NCBI GenBank assembly: GCA_937892845.1
Contig: CALBGP010000001.1
Location: forward strand, 1-64,000
Origin: an uncultured Eggerthellaceae bacterium
GTDB lineage: Bacteria > Actinomycetota > Coriobacteriia > Coriobacteriales > Eggerthellaceae
DNA: 64,000 bases
Direction of reading: 5' to 3'
The first letter of the stretch is position 1. Each line of letters opens with the position of its first letter. Made by a program: the position numbers and the translations under genes. The notes beneath the pieces are model-generated. The model was given only the letters and a program-made list of their open reading frames with translations. It was not told the DNA's origin and ran no database searches. This document shows, one piece after another, positions 63,507 to 64,000 of this stretch.

Positions 63507-64000
63507 ATGTCCATGTCAATCAACGCAATCCTGCCCGACCCCGAGGAGCTCAAAAAAGCATATCCCCTACCCGAACAGCTTCGCCTTGCCAAAAAGGCCC
63601 GGGATGAGGAAATCGCGCGTGTGTTCACCGGGCAATCGGATCGTTTCATCGTGATCGTCGGCCCTTGTTCCGCAGACAACGAGGACTCTGTTTGCGAATA
63701 TACGGCACGCCTTGCCGATGTCAATGAACGCGTGAAAGACAAGCTGGTCATCATTCCCCGTGTGTACACCAACAAACCGCGCACCACCGGCCAGGGCTAC
63801 AAAGGCATGCTCCATCAACCCGACCCGGAGCACGACGAGAACCTGCTTGAAGGCTTGACCGCCATTCGCAGAATGCACCTGCGCGTCATTCGGGAAACGA
63901 TGCTCACTGCCGCAGATGAGATGCTCTACCCTGAAAACCGCAGTTACCTCGATGACATGCTCAGCTACGAAGCCGTTGGTGCACGATCGACCGAAAACCA
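63507..64000 (+). CDS. DAHP synthase, class I-alpha (partial, runs off the window)
   Basis: Condenses PEP and erythrose-4-phosphate like aroF at 9789-10802, but belongs to the AroF/AroG/AroH-type I-alpha subclass, without the N-terminal regulatory domain. Only 164 codons are visible. FIVIVGPCSADNEDSV and KPRTTGQGYKGMLHQPDPEH are family motifs. ATG at 63507 follows AAAGAGGT; an in-frame ATG two codons on is possible. The frame is open to the last base. Two subclasses in one genome suggest separate feedback control by different end products. Confidence 0.93.
   Translation, partial: MSMSINAILPDPEELKKAYPLPEQLRLAKKARDEEIARVFTGQSDRFIVIVGPCSADNEDSVCEYTARLADVNERVKDKLVIIPRVYTNKPRTTGQGYKGMLHQPDPEHDENLLEGLTAIRRMHLRVIRETMLTAADEMLYPENRSYLDDMLSYEAVGARSTEN

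Overview
The window is gene-dense, moderately GC-rich bacterial DNA and almost entirely of bacterial housekeeping type. Three blocks have Gram-positive gene order: rpmB / asp23-fakA-recG-rsmD-coaD-(coiled coil)-yceD / rpmF-plsX-rnc-smc-ftsY-ffh; gap-pgk-tpiA-gpmI; and metK-priA with def-fmt-rsmB. There are also a class III CoA-transferase with its own LysR regulator, many amino-acid transporters, radical SAM and polyferredoxin-type proteins, and no sugar-uptake genes. This suggests an anaerobic, amino-acid-using actinobacterium, most likely of the class Coriobacteriia (Eggerthellaceae-like). That assignment is inference from gene content and order; no 16S rRNA is present.

Layout. 1-3.5 kb: five tRNA genes on the minus strand (two identical Gly-GCC, Cys-GCA, Val-GAC, Leu-GAG), a frameshifted MFS transporter and a HAD phosphatase. 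3.5-10.9 kb: secG and a tight aromatic amino-acid operon (aroF-tyrA-aroB-aroC-pheA-aroE/K fusion-aroQ, minus strand) with overlapping start and stop codons; aroA is missing. Upstream of aroF lie a palindrome over a -10 box and a terminator-like hairpin. 10.9-15.7 kb: glycolytic operon gap-pgk-tpiA-gpmI. 15.8-23.8 kb: ffh, ftsY, smc, rnc, plsX, rpmF. 24.1-25.1 kb: a plus-strand metallo-hydrolase inserted between rpmF and yceD. 25.3-31.7 kb: yceD to asp23. 32.0 kb: rpmB, followed by a non-coding stretch with structured and repeated DNA.

32.6-35.0 kb: a CaiB-type CoA-transferase divergent from a LysR regulator. 35.1-43.5 kb: zinc-ribbon coiled-coil protein, Nif3-like protein, PHP phosphatase, cysteine desulfurase, rpe, ogt, rsmB-fmt-def and a LOG-family protein. 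43.7-49.7 kb: an accessory block of transporters (CDF, DAACS, NSS), a MarR-type regulator and a proline iminopeptidase, which separates def-fmt-rsmB from priA-metK. 53.3-58.6 kb: a radical SAM/SPASM-like enzyme divergent from a TetR regulator, a C26 gamma-glutamyl hydrolase, a glutathionylspermidine-synthase-like ATP-grasp enzyme and a DUF1461 membrane protein. This is the best candidate for an undescribed system. 58.7-63.1 kb: gltX, a large Fe-S protein and an APC permease. The window ends inside a second, class I-alpha DAHP synthase.

How the genes work together. The two DAHP synthases plus the aro operon make chorismate, phenylalanine and tyrosine from the erythrose-4-phosphate and PEP of the neighbouring glycolytic and pentose-phosphate genes (gap operon, rpe). 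ffh, ftsY and secG serve membrane-protein insertion. plsX, fakA, yceD and rpmF link fatty-acid supply with ribosome synthesis. The transporter and peptidase genes fit growth on peptides and amino acids.
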